A stretch of DNA of 64,000 nucleotides from NCBI GenBank assembly GCA_013339895.1, contig JABACO010000018.1, positions 6,834,699 to 6,898,698 of the forward strand, written 5' to 3'. Source of the DNA: Ephydatia muelleri (taxonomy: Eukaryota; Porifera; Demospongiae; Spongillida; Spongillidae). This document shows, one piece after another, positions 52,493 through 64,000 of the stretch. The translations under genes were made by a program, and so were the position numbers. The notes below the pieces were generated by a model. It was given only the letters and a program-made list of their open reading frames with translations, searched no databases and was not told the DNA's origin. Every line of letters begins with the position of its first letter. The stretch's first letter is position 1.

Positions 52493-53129
52493 GAAAACTG
52501 CCCCAGTTCTCAAGACATGGCTACCAATGCCCCCTCCTTTCTGGACATGGTATGTTTTGTACTGGTCTATAGAGATTATTGTATTGGTGTCTGTACTTTA
52601 CATAGGAGATCTCGAATGCAATAGAAATAATTCATCACTACTTATGGAGCTATAGTAAGTTATATTAATTGAAATGGTTACTCAAGCAGCACACTGAACT
52701 GTGTAAAGCAGCTGGGACTATTGAAGCCAAGAATTATTATTGCAGAAAAGTTGATCACCTTCAAATGCATTTGAGACCAGATGTTTTCATTCAGCAACAT
52801 TATCCGATCATTATTGGAAGGCAAAGACAGTTTCATGTTGATAGGCTAGTTAAATCAAGAACACGAATAAAGGGTTTTGAAATGTTTTAACGAATGATTT
52901 CTTTAATGTCTTGTTTTTCAGCTGTCTCTAACCAAGAAGCCTTCTCGTTCACTTAAAGAGAGATGGTCAAAAGCGGGGGGAAATGCTACATGAACCGGAG
53001 TCCATAGGATATTTTCAAATAGGCTAGGATGACTCCACTCATTCAAAAAGTAAGGATCCTTGTGGAAGTGACTCTTAATAATTGGATTATCTGTCAATAT
53101 AACATTAAAGACATCCCAATTATCTGTAT

Positions 53130-53690
53130 ATAAAAAAAATAAAGCAAGATAAGAATGGAGGGGGGCAGAGTGGTGTCGATTCCATTGCTGCAACCCATCC
53201 AATCTTTCCGCGTAGTTTGTTCTAATCCTTACATGTAGTTTGTTCTGGGACAAAAGATAGTACATGACTTGAATCACAGGTGAATACCAACTCAATGCAA
53301 GTATATGGCACAATGACTGAAAGCAACAAAAGGAATCTCATGGACAATGTTTTCAAATTCTTTGGTATGTCAGTCTGTGTGTAGATCTTAGAAGGGAGGG
53401 ACAACTGGGCATTAATCATTGGATGGCTTAAAAGGCTCTTTCCAAGAAAAGATGGTGAAAATAGAACATCGGTATACATGGGAAGTTAATAGGAACTTAC
53501 AGATTTACAATGCCAAATTGCGGTCCTCTTTCAGCTACATCCCACGTCAGTACAGAATCTGATGAAAAACTGACTTCTTGATTCCGGTTGAAGCAGATTT
53601 AGGTGGGTAGAACAATTATTTTGATGTGTTGGAACAAAAGACATATTGTTACATGAGTTTTTGTTTTTTAACCTGAACCTTTGGTTTTTA
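53130..53690 (+). repeat. Direct repeat R, copy 2
   Basis: Partner of 30,140-30,700. Small indels distinguish the two. No coding frame longer than about 85 codons in either. Confidence 0.85.
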
Positions 53691-54030
53691 TCATAGATGT
53701 ACTGATTTGAATTGCGAAACTTGAAGGGCTGCATGTGGCAAAACTATTGGCTGCGCTGTGCATACTCTACACACAATACGCGCGTAGGTGTAACGAGAGA
53801 CCATAGTCAGCTTGCCAAACCCTTGAATGAGCAAGTTATAAATCTAAGCTAGCGGGTAGTGCGTGTGAAAATAAAAATTAGCGAGCAAATCAAGCCACAT
53901 TGTGCACTTCTTTACATGATATAATGATAATATGATAAAGTTGTCAACACGTTCACATACACCATAGACCATTGAGGCACACAAGCATGGAGCACAGCTC
54001 CCATTCAATTGAAGTTGGGAAAGGTATTGG

Positions 54031-57000
54031 TCAGCACTTCATCTGTTGATCAGTATAACATTTGGTTTGCAAGTTGGTCCAGATGACATTGTCCTGGTTG
54101 AAGGAGAATACACCCACTCTGCCACCCATCAACTTGAGACCACAGATGCACCCAGAGTCAGTGAGCAACTGCATGTTCAATCCATTATATGTTGTCAGCC
54201 TGGGAGCGTAGTGAATGTGGGGAGGAGATATGTTTAGTAAAGTAATAAAGGACAGTATCTAACTGGCTAATGATGTATCTAATATTGATATATTTACCTC
54301 ATGCAAGAGGTTTGATTTGAAAATTGAAGCTTCCACTTGTAGGGCTGTTGGACCTCCCAACCTTGAAACTTGGGGTCCTTCCATACAGTCTTCAACTGTT
54401 GCATAGGTGAAGTCTCAATCACCAGGACACTCTATATAATGTGCACCTACTTGTCCACTTGTGTCTCCAGTGTTCCACAGAGCAAAGTACATGGAAGGAT
54501 TGGATGGGCCGGTAGTGGAATCAATCAGCTTTATCTGCATGCCAGCAAGAGCACGTTCCGTGCGACCTGGAACTGGAATGGTTTCATTGTCTTTCTTCCA
54601 TGCTGCCACCATGAATTGCTTGTTGCTCTGGTAGTTGAATACAATACCAAAGTAGCCATGGCCAGTTGTCTTGCCAACATAAAATGTTCCACTGTACTCA
54701 AAGCTGGAAAATACAGTTGACCCAAGAAAAAGATATGGATCTGACAGAGTTGTTACAATGATGTCAGTGGCCTAAACAGATGGTACATGGTGTTACTGTT
54801 CGAATGTCAAACATTCTTATAAGAAATACATACGTTTTTTGCAATCCAGTTAGCTGCAATACCTAGGCTTGGATTAGAGATGAGAGGCACTGATGTGAAG
54901 TAGGTGAAGTCTGTTGTGCTAATCTTGGCATTGGTGGGACAAGTATCAACATCATCAAGTACAAGGTCTCCATCATAGTCACCAGCACATTTGATGGAAT
55001 CTGAAGAAACATATTTGGCATGAAGGTATTTTGCAAACATTGGTCTAAGCACTGGCATACCATTGTACGGATTGGGAACAAGAGGACATGAATCCACCAA
55101 GTCTAGAAGTCTATCATTGTCACAATCATTTTCACACTTGTCACCCATGCCATCCCCATCTGCATCTGCCTGGTCTGCATTGGGAACCTGGGGACAGTTG
55201 TCCATGTTGTCTTGGCGTCCATCTTTGTCCTTGTCTTGGCGGTTGTCACAGGCATCTCCAACACCATTGTAGTCACTGTCCGCCTGTTGTCAAAGGGTTA
55301 ATTCAATGGTCTGTCATACCTGGCTGACCACTACACCCACCTGGTTATTGGGTATGAGAATACAGTTATCGCAAGCATCACCAAAGCCATCCTTGTCTGT
55401 GTCCTTCTGAGATGGGTTGGGTATCCTTGGGCAGTTATCAGCAGTGTTCACAATTGCTACAAGGTTACCATTGAAATGAGGGTAGGATGATGTAATGGGG
55501 ATTGCTTACTATCTCCATCCTCATCATTGTCACACACATCACCAAAACCATCTTTGTCCAGGTCAGCCTGGTTGGCATTCCGAGCAAGCCGGCAGTTGTC
55601 GCACATATCTCCGATCCCATCTTTGTCCGAGTCTGTCTGGTCCATGTTTGGAATATAAAGGCAGTTGTCCTGGAGGGGCAAAGGCAATACAATAGTAATC
55701 ACTCCAGAGTGGGCATGATTTGAAGGCATTGATATGGTGGTGGTGGTTGTGATGTCATTTCAAAGTTACCGGTGTGTTACCTGATCATTGAGTATACCAT
55801 CATGATCCACATCACCATCACGAGTACTGAAATTTGTTGGCAAGGGGATGCCAGATATCCCGTCAAAGTTGCCATAAGGTATACAGTAGACACCATTGCC
55901 ATACATTCCAGGAGGACACTATTGTGGCAATCCAAAGAGAAGGTTACATTACGTCCACTTGCAAAGATGCCTCTAGAGGGGCTGAGGTGCCCATACCTGA
56001 CAACTGAAGGCTCCAATAGCTGTGTTCAGGCAGTACTCATCCTTCTCACAGTTGTGTAGCTTTGCAACACACGGATTGGTCAGGAGGCAATCTGTACTAC
56101 TGCTGTTGATGTATCCAGGAGGACATGGTCCACACAGGTAGCTGCCCACTGTGTTGATACACAGACGCAGTGAGTTGCAAGGAGAAACCCTGGCAGCACA
56201 TTCATCAATGTCACTGCATTTCTGGAAAACAGAACAAGGCCATGTAATATGTGAAAGAAACAAATCTTACAATTTATGGTGTAATGTGATGGTGATACAT
56301 GAGACATTCCTTATTAATGCTCAGATGACATTAAAGTAATCAGAACACCTGCTAAAGCTAAACTTGCCTGCTGGCGTGTCAGTGCGTAGGCAAGGTCTGG
56401 ACCACCCGTTCCAGCTCCACTATATCCAGGGGGACATGGACCACAACTGTATCCAAGCAACTGGTCGGTACACTGTGCTCCGGGAAAGCAGGGTGTGGTC
56501 AGGTTGCACTGCAGCCAAAGGATGAAAGTACCAGCTCAAAGCCTTGCCGCTTACACTTGAGGATTAACAAACATACCTCATTCACAGGGGAGCATGTTAT
56601 TCCATTGCCTGTCAAACCAACTGGGCAAGGCCCACATTGGAATTTTGTTTCAGATATTGGTGTGCAAGTCACAAAGGAGTTGTAACATGGGTTACCACGG
56701 TCCTTGCAAGGATCTGTGGTCACAGGATACGTGTCACATGTACAGTTATGTGTACAATATTTTTAAATCTCTGATGAGACACATACTTGGACAAGGCTGG
56801 CTGTTGCACGCGGCAGTTTGAACACTATCTCCTACACAAGCTTTGCCTCCGTACTGAGCAGAGACCAAGAACTGGCGACTTCGTGTTTGAGTTCCTCCAT
56901 CACAAGTGACAGAGCATCGTGACCAGTTTCCCCAGTCAGTCCACTGACAGTCAACTGACATGAAAGGACGCAAATAAAAATGTCTTCTTTATGTTGTTGG

Positions 57001-58588
57001 TATACAAACGTCTTACTTGGACACTTGGCCACCAGCTCACAAGGTCTGGTTTGTACACCGTTCCCTACACAGTCTTTCCCTCCGTACAATGGTGGAACGC
57101 ATTGTCTTGTGCTCGTTTGGATACCACTGTTACACGTTACGCTGCACGCAGACCATTCTGACCACGCTTTCCAGTACCCGTCCACTGATATTATAGCGGG
57201 TCGGATAATCATAAATCTCTGCATGCATGTGAAGTGAAACTTCTTACCTGGACAAGGTTGTGGATTGCATATTTCATCTTGTCTTGAGGGACCCGTGCAG
57301 ATTTTCCCACCATACAGAGCAGGAGAACTGCTTCTTGTTCGATAGTGCCATCCTCCGTTGCACGTTTGATTGCAAGCGCTCCACTCTGTCCAGTTGGACC
57401 AGGCACAATCCACTGTTGTAGAAAATAAGATTTTCTCAGGCGCACTAGCAAGCCATGCCTCAGCCATACTAGTATATCTTACCTGGGCAAGGAGTCATCA
57501 CACACGCTCTTAGGTCGAGGGCAGCACCCGTGCAGTTATCCCCGCCACATGCCGGCGCGGGGTTGGAGCAGCTGCGTGTTCTGTTTTGAGTGCCGTTGCC
57601 ACACGTGACGCTGCAGTTCGACCAGCCGGACCAAGAGGCGAAACCTCCGTTCACTGAAATGGAAAATGTTACTCTAACCTCGATCTAGTTACTTAATTAT
57701 GCGAAGATGATTAATTACTCTACCAACGCAAACCTGGACAGCACTGAGTATTGCAGGCCCTGACTTCTACTCTATTTCCCGTGCAATTGAGGGACTTGCG
57801 ACCGTCACTGAGGCATTCCCGGACTCGCGATTGGCGACCTCCGCCGCAAGATCGGCTACACTCCGTCCAGTTACTCCACTCGCCCCACGTCGGCTGTAGA
57901 ATTGTAAGAGCGGAATCGACACTAGCAGTGCCGGTTGCAACCGCCAACTCGAAACTAGTGTCGTAGTCTTAAAAGAAAGGGATGAAATATGAGACAGTCC
58001 AGTTTCAATAGTAGCTACACGGTAATATATTAGCTCACTGCAAGACTCGCAGCATTGTCCTGGCAGCTTGTAACCCGCCTTCCCGTTGGGGCACACCACT
58101 GGATCACACGACTTGTAGCTGATCAGCACCTCAGCGTTGCTTTCCTGCAAATGTAAATAGCGAGAACATGTATACTGTAAACGTTTCTACAACGGCTATA
58201 ATCAACGTGGGGGGGGGGGGGGGGTCTTGGGTAGTTCGTCAATGCAGACAAATTGCCAACCTGCGACGATTCGCATGAGTAGGTCACACATGGATCTCCC
58301 TTCGGATCTGTCCACGTACTGCCTGTTTTGTAGAGCATTCCACTATCTGTCTCGCAGTGGGGAATGACGCACTATATATAGTGTGGGAAAGCGCGATCAG
58401 TTTAGTGGCTGCCCGGACTGAGGTCACGCACAAATAACTCACTGTTTGAACTCCTGTTGTTACCGTAGCCCATGATGAAGGGAGCAAACGTCAAATCGTC
58501 AGCACTTTGCATCGATGGAGCTGCACTCCTTACCTTTCAGAACTGCAACCGCTGCCAATGCAAAATACAATCGGTAAAGGGCTCCCAT
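54031..58588 (-). CDS. Secreted thrombospondin-like protein (VWC-5xTSR-3xEGF-TSP3-TSP_C), copy C
   Basis: Minus-strand exons: 58,534-58,588 ([21 protein letters not shown] signal peptide), a tentative 11-bp exon near 58,453-58,463, 58,261-58,371 and 58,039-58,144 (VWC), 57,734-57,967, 57,483-57,653, 57,248-57,412, 57,017-57,184, 56,787-56,954 (TSR1-5, all phase 1-1), 56,577-56,713, 56,368-56,508, 55,997-56,221 (EGF1-3), 55,781-55,918, 55,510-55,669, 55,341-55,456, 54,834-55,283 (type-3 repeats), 54,451-54,771, 54,298-54,395, 54,031-54,199 (TSP C-terminal domain, TGA). About 1,047 aa, phases consistent. Marks: WSNWTEC and CSVTCG in TSRs, DIDEC in EGF3, DxDxDGxGDxCDNC in the wire, [13 protein letters not shown] and GGRVGVFSF in TSP_C. 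Thrombospondins are oligomeric calcium-binding matrix proteins. No N-terminal laminin-G-like domain or coiled coil was seen. The EGF2 exon uses a GC donor (CAG|GCAAGT). Confidence 0.88.
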
Positions 58589-58599
58589 TTTCGTCTGAA

Positions 58600-61500
58600 T
58601 ATGCAAGTTAAGCGATCTGCTCGGCTGTATTTACCGTTGCTCGCACCCACGCAAACGATCCATACGGAAATTTTCTCTTTGTTTTACCGTCGTGCACGGG
58701 TCCGTGTCACGTAAGCCAGCGCAATCATATGGGAAAGGCTATCTCCTATCTCCGTTGTGGAATTTAAAAATAAAATGTTAAGTCTTTGCAAGCGCATGGA
58801 ATAGCCCGTCAAACGGTAATATTGCCATGACAACTGATCCTTAGATGGGCATTTTGGTAAGGAAGAATGACAGGAATGACGCGCCCTTTTTGATGTTCCC
58901 TTACATTGCCGCCATAATTATGAAGGCTTCATCGCCGTTGTGCCATACAGTAATCACGTGTGTATTAAACCTACTGCTAAAGAACAATTCATGGCAAATG
59001 GCATACGCTATGTGTAGTCTTAACGCCGGCTCAGAAGTACTGCGGCTAAGTAGTGGAGACATATACGGAAGGAGGTTAAGGAGATCTCTCTTACTGACTT
59101 CCTCTGCAACTGTCCACCATCAGCCATGGCAGCATTCAATGCAAGGTCCATATCGGTTCTAATTAGAGCTACTGTGCAATATTTGATGACGGCACCTATG
59201 TTTGTGCCAACAAATCTTGCGCACCTTTTTCTGATTCGAATTCTGCTTTTGCTGAGGCTCTAAGGCCTGCCCATCTTTGAACGGCATTTTGATTAAGACA
59301 AATCGAACTCTTGAGATATTGTGTCATAGATACTGAATGCCACGAGAAAAGTGCCATACTGGCGGGTGTAGAATGTGCATTGACAGACTCTAAAGACGAT
59401 ACAATAAGTTACAGCTCAATGTCAGTATCCACAATCTCATTTGGTTCCGTGGGTGGAGAACAGCCTCGTGGAATGTCTCAAATCCCGCCTCTACCCAGTG
59501 ATGTTTTTAAAATAAGAGGTGCTGTTAATAGAAGCCACAGACTTGTAAATACCTACAAAATTGTGCTTACTGGGCACTTAAATGAAGATTAGTGACAATT
59601 TAGTATTGTTCCTCCAAAACAGTATGAGTAAATAAATATGGATATACATGTAATCATTATGATTTTATCCAATTAAGTTGTGACTTGTTTAGCATGACAC
59701 CTCTCATTTTACCCACAGTTTGATCATATATTCCTGTAACCACAGATCAAAATGGTTGCCAATACTCCCTGAGGCTAATACACAATAATAAAATGCAGAA
59801 CATCACCTGACATATAACCAAAAGCGCAGCTGTAAATTGCATTATCCAGGGAAGAAAACTTATGTTTGGAACTACTAGATTAAAAAATCTCTCATATGGA
59901 ATTGTGAATGTTTATTTTAACTTGCGTTTTTTTTTACATTTGCATAAAGTACAGCTGTATACATCTGGCAAGGGACAGTCCATCAAGGTCATTCTGGATG
60001 TTGCATTGTAATTTGCCCTAATTGGAAACAGTGACAACAACACTTCTGGTAGTAGACAGTCTAGTACAAGCAGCACTTCACCAAGCAAATTGACACGATT
60101 TTTCATCAGCTGGTGTTAATCAAGCCACTAAATGCACAACTTGACTCCTAGAACATAGTCTATGGCTGTTAATTGTTTCAAACACAATGTGTTGTGTTCA
60201 TAAATGTTTCTTCTTTAAAAACCTAACACTACGCAACCATCTTCTTGGCCTATCAAGTAAAATTCACATGGAGTGATATAGCTTCATAGTGGAGCTGTTT
60301 CAACTGACAAAGATAACATTTTGTGTAGAAGTCAAGTTTCAATCCAACTTGCTTGCCAAGATATGATTCTGATTCCTGGCTGCACTTCTCTCCTTCGTCG
60401 CCTCCATTTTACGATATGCAGTGTTTGTTCCCTCTATGCACATCATTGAGCAACAATTGCATGAATCCAAACCACTGTTATCTACACTTCAGAAGTAACA
60501 TTCTTTCCCTTTGACCCCAACCCATCACCAGGGTGTGGTAGTGACACAACAAATTACATACAGAGTTTGCAATCGACTTCTTGCATCGGAGTATTTCTAA
60601 AGGATGTGCCCTTCTTGTGACACTACCTAGAAATTCATTTGGGTTGGCACAGGAGGATCCATGTTGGAAATAATGAACGTGCAGAAATGAGGATTAATTC
60701 TTGTCATTATCTATCATTTAGAGCCATTAAAACATTTGTGCACACCCACATACGTTAAAAGTTCTTGTACATAACCTATTCATAACTTTGTTCATCACTG
60801 AGCGTGTGAGATCAGCATGTCGGTGGGATGTGTGTCAATAAATTAATGGGCTGCATATTTGAAAGCTGTGGTGCAGTTGAAAGTGAACTTCAGTTGCACT
60901 AAACCCTGGCCAATTAAAGAAAGCGTTGTGCAACAAAGTGAATAAACAATTTCAGTGAAGGATGTAGGCTGTGACTAAAGTGAGTGTGACTAGGGTGGGA
61001 CTTTTATAATTGGATGCATGTAATCAATCACACAGGTCTTGCTAGTGCAAGCTTCTAAGCACATCTGCAGCAACAGGTTGGTTATATGCCAGAGATCAAG
61101 ATCACCTTTTCCCTTTACAGTCACATCAGTTGCACGTCTGTAGAGTGCGTGGTCACCCACAGGAATGTAAGAGGAAATTACATTATGGGGGAGTGCAAGA
61201 TGTCATTCAGCAAGATAGTGGAAATATAAGATGGGTGCTGCCTGCACCAAAGCCTCTGTAACACCTTCATGTGGTAAAAATGTGACTTCTGAAGGACTTT
61301 ATCGAACATAATACAATATACATAATGGAATTCCTGTCTTGTTTTTTGCTATATCAAACATTGTGTATGAGGAGGAGGTATGCTATACCCAACATTGTGG
61401 GAAGAGGTGGGAGGAATGAAAGCTCCTGTGCGTTATTCTCAGCTTGGCTGTTAATTCAAATATAGAACACTTGGAGTCACTGGCAATGTTGGAACCTAAT

Positions 61501-61960
61501 GCACGTTTACACTTGGTACATATACATCTGGACAAAGCTGCTTCACGTCACAGTGATGGGATGCACACTGGCACTGAGTTCTGTGTTCTGGCTTGGCCAG
61601 CACATAGCTTTCTCCAATACCCACACACTTGTTAATAACAGAGATTGCCATGGAGCTGTGCAAAACTCCTCCAGGTATGCAGAGACCTAGACACCACAAG
61701 ACAGTGAATGCATTGCACACTTTAGTTAAGTTACAGGCACAGCTGTTCGTAGAGTGAGTTTCCAAACTGAGTTCCTATTATAATAGCACAACTCGAGTTA
61801 CAGTAGCAGAACATGAAACGTTAAAGGTTAATAATAAACATATCACACTATGAATGAGCCCAACCCGATTGTGAAAAAGAGACCACAAGATATAAACACT
61901 TCTCTTCAACCAATCCGCAGAAGCAGGATGTACACACAGCATGTTCTAGTATATCCTTAT
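58600..61960. other. Intergenic between thrombospondin and PSMA7
   Basis: About 3.4 kb with no recognised domain. The best candidate is a plus-strand frame at about 59,311-59,592 (DSKDDTISYSSMSVSTISFG ... ENED-like end, stop), which could be a terminal exon but has no family match that I know. The 5' part should contain the thrombospondin promoter; no clear TATA box was identified. Confidence 0.4.
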
Positions 61961-61966
61961 TTGAGC

Positions 61967-62483
61967 CTATGGGTGGGGCTTTTTCTTCTTCTTTTCTGCT
62001 TCCTCCTCACGTATTTTCTCAATGTGCTGAATATACTTCTCAATCTGGTCTGTATCCAGAAACTAAAAAGAGGAGCTGAAACCAAGAAATAGACACAGTC
62101 CAACTTACTTCAATTTTCTTCCCTTTCTCCATTACAGCTAGTTCTATATTTTTACTTCCAGACTGCACCACCTCTAGCAGACCCCTCACAGCAAGAATGA
62201 TGGCCTCATCCCGGGTCTGTGTGCTTTCTTCAGTATAATACTTCTCAAGGAACTCACGCACTGTCTTGGCATTTCGCCCTGTTGCATTGGCCTGGAGTGG
62301 GGATAGGACTGTGAATGTAAGCATCTTCCCCCGCCATACCAAAACAATTGAGTGTTTTATTACCTTCCATTCATGGTATGTTCCTGCTGGTTCAGTCTGG
62401 TACAGCTTTGGTGTTCCTTGATCAAATCCGACCACTAAAAAAGAAACGCCAAATGGTCTTGCGCCACTCCGCTGCGTGTATCG
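61967..62483 (-). CDS. PSMA7: Proteasome 20S subunit alpha type-7 (alpha4), last three exons
   Basis: Minus strand, partial. Exon 62,364-62,483 ([20 protein letters not shown] ... YHEWK), exon 62,109-62,291 ([20 protein letters not shown] ... [20 protein letters not shown] ... IE) and exon 61,967 to about 62,064 ([20 protein letters not shown], Lys-rich tail [11 protein letters not shown] at 61,967-61,969). All junctions are phase 0 with GT-AG sites. RPFG, the GT..LYQT.P.GTYH block and [15 protein letters not shown] are diagnostic of the alpha4/PSMA7 subunit, part of the outer heptameric ring of the 20S proteasome. The N-terminal exons (about 120 residues including the gate peptide) are not in the 1.5 kb to the right and should lie beyond the window or in a large intron. 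Confidence 0.93.
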
Positions 62484-62489
62484 CTGCCG

Positions 62490-63825
62490 ATAAAGAAATA
62501 GTTGGACAACAATCAACTGTATATACATGACAGAGCAGACACGAGTACTACAACGAATCACTGAGATACCAAATGAGTCACATCATCATACAACAATCTG
62601 AGCTTACATTACATTGTAAAATACACACTGGGGACTGGTCATGTTTTACAACATCATGACGCAGCCAGGAGAAGAGATTAAATAATTTTCTCCATGGCAA
62701 GAGCTGCACAATCTGGTTGCAACCCTCGATTTGTGCATTCCCAGGGTGCCATGAGGTGAACTGGAATGTTTGCTTATGAATTTAAATGCGTGAAAAACAA
62801 GGTTTTTGACATTTTGTCACGACATTCAAGCTGAATAATGGCACAAACTTTGCTCAAGTACTCACGCCTTGGTTGGAAGCAGGGTCTAATTTCTTTTTGG
62901 TACTCTTACAACAGCGTGTCAAAGTGCTGTTTACTATTAAAAATGCTTTGACACGGATGAAAATTAACTTCCGAGGCTAAGAGAACGCTTTTTCGCTATG
63001 GTAAGGCACCTTAAAACTGAAGTTTTTTCTGAACAGTTTTATTCAAGACAAAAGCACCAAAATGGTGTTTTCTTAATTGCAATCATGTCATTCTTAGCTG
63101 TTCGAATGCAGTGGCAAGTTCAACTTGGTAAAGAGTACCAAGGAACTGTGCCTTGCCTATTTCTGTCCCAAGCTTTACTGCCGCAGTGTAGATGTACCCA
63201 AGATGATGCTAGGGTACTAGACACTAGATCCAGGCATACAAAATTATATGTTTTGTGGTTGCACTGCCTAGTTGGTAAAGCTTCACTGTTCCCCATGTAC
63301 ACAACATTGATAGTATATGCAAAATATTTCTGGTAAAGTGTTGGGAGGATGTATAGAAATAAAGCACTCCATGGCGGGTGCATAGATGTTGATGCATGCT
63401 CCAAGGAGGAGTTTAATCTGAAGATGCATGCATTGCTACAAGGAGTGTAACCAATGTTTAGATAGTTGTTGAAATGACATGCACACAAGCCTAAGAGATA
63501 TCAGTTACTGATAACAGATCACCTACAATGCCTGTACAGACAGGACACCACCTTCACACATAAAGGTTAGAAATATCAAATATGATTTCACATTAAATGA
63601 TAGACACAACTGATTACATTCCTTTAGATAGTGGACTGTACATAACTGTAATTGTCTACTGTACACACCAAACAATGCTAATAGACTTTACATTTGTTTA
63701 CATAGCACAGTAGTAGCAGGATGCATTGCCATGGTGCAATGATGCAACATACCACATATGAATATATCGACACCACAGCTAATAGGATTGTGAGAAACCA
63801 AAGTACAAAATACAAGTGTAAACTC
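62490..63825. other. PSMA7 intron or upstream DNA, no exon seen
   Basis: AT-rich sequence following the CGATACACGCAG acceptor. I looked for the alpha-subunit N-terminal and YKLTVEDPVT-type blocks on the minus strand and did not find them. Confidence 0.4.
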
Positions 63826-64000
63826 GCACTCAGGAAAGCATTTGAAGATGCATCCACACATGCACTCAGGAAAGCATTTGAAGATGCATCCACACATGCA
63901 CTCAGGAAAGCATTTGAAGATGCATCCACACATGCACTCAGGAAAGCATTTGAAGATGCATCCACACATGCACTCAGGAAAGCATTTGAAGATGCATCCA
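63826..64000 (+). repeat. 36-bp tandem repeat, at least 4.9 copies, runs off window
   Basis: Unit GCACTCAGGAAAGCATTTGA plus 16 more bases, essentially identical in all visible copies. 36 bp is twelve codons, so every frame keeps its phase. The plus strand reads (ALRKAFEDASTH)n and two minus frames are also open. Position next to PSMA7 suggests an intronic minisatellite. Confidence 0.95.

Noticed and set aside
63120..63488. 122-codon minus-strand frame upstream of PSMA7 as a 5' exon
   Set aside because: Sequence does not resemble any alpha-subunit segment and contains no matching splice phase.

Overview
This is metazoan nuclear DNA. The coding sequence is split into small exons with GT-AG introns of about 50-200 bp, the recognisable genes encode animal extracellular-matrix and receptor domains (thrombospondin, VWC, TSR, EGF, SRCR, FN3) plus a eukaryotic 20S proteasome subunit, and most of the rest is transposon wreckage and microsatellite. 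A sponge is my best guess (compact introns, many TSR/SRCR modules, the mix of transposon families), but the sequence alone does not prove it.

Layout. 1-12.5 kb: a very large palindromic composite element. Identical 132-bp inverted repeats sit at its two ends. Inside are long inverted arms made of CA/TG minisatellite and diverged sub-repeats, a decayed Tc1/mariner-type transposase in the centre, and a decayed transposase with a RAG1-like N-terminus (N-RAG-TP type) on the right. 12.7-14.3 kb: a 5'-truncated non-LTR retrotransposon. 17.2-21.4 kb: decayed SRCR-domain exons bracketed by inverted repeats of about 90 bp. 24.8-30.0 kb (minus): copy A of a thrombospondin-like gene fragment plus an unknown transmembrane reading frame. 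31.8-47 kb: nested transposons (three hAT remnants, a second RAG1-N-terminus element, a perfect-looking foldback element, two MITEs cutting one hAT gene) and a broken FN3 exon. 47.1-47.7 kb: a 164-bp tandem array. 48.3-53.1 kb (plus): copy B, inverted relative to A. 54.0-58.6 kb (minus): copy C, the only intact one, a complete gene model for a secreted thrombospondin. 62.0-62.5 kb (minus): the last three exons of the proteasome alpha4 (PSMA7) gene. 63.8-64.0 kb: a 36-bp tandem repeat running off the window.

How the parts relate. Copy C can be spliced on paper into one open frame of about 1,047 residues: signal peptide, VWC, five TSRs, three EGFs, a type-3 repeat calcium wire and a TSP C-terminal domain. 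Copies A and B are partial duplicates that lost the type-3/C-terminal part and carry independent disabling changes. B is a mosaic, C-like at its 5' end and A-like at its 3' end, with the switch inside the TSR2 exon. The three copies alternate in orientation (-,+,-), so the locus is a large inverted-repeat structure that probably recombines or converts. No bacterial operons, CRISPR arrays or rRNA genes were seen.
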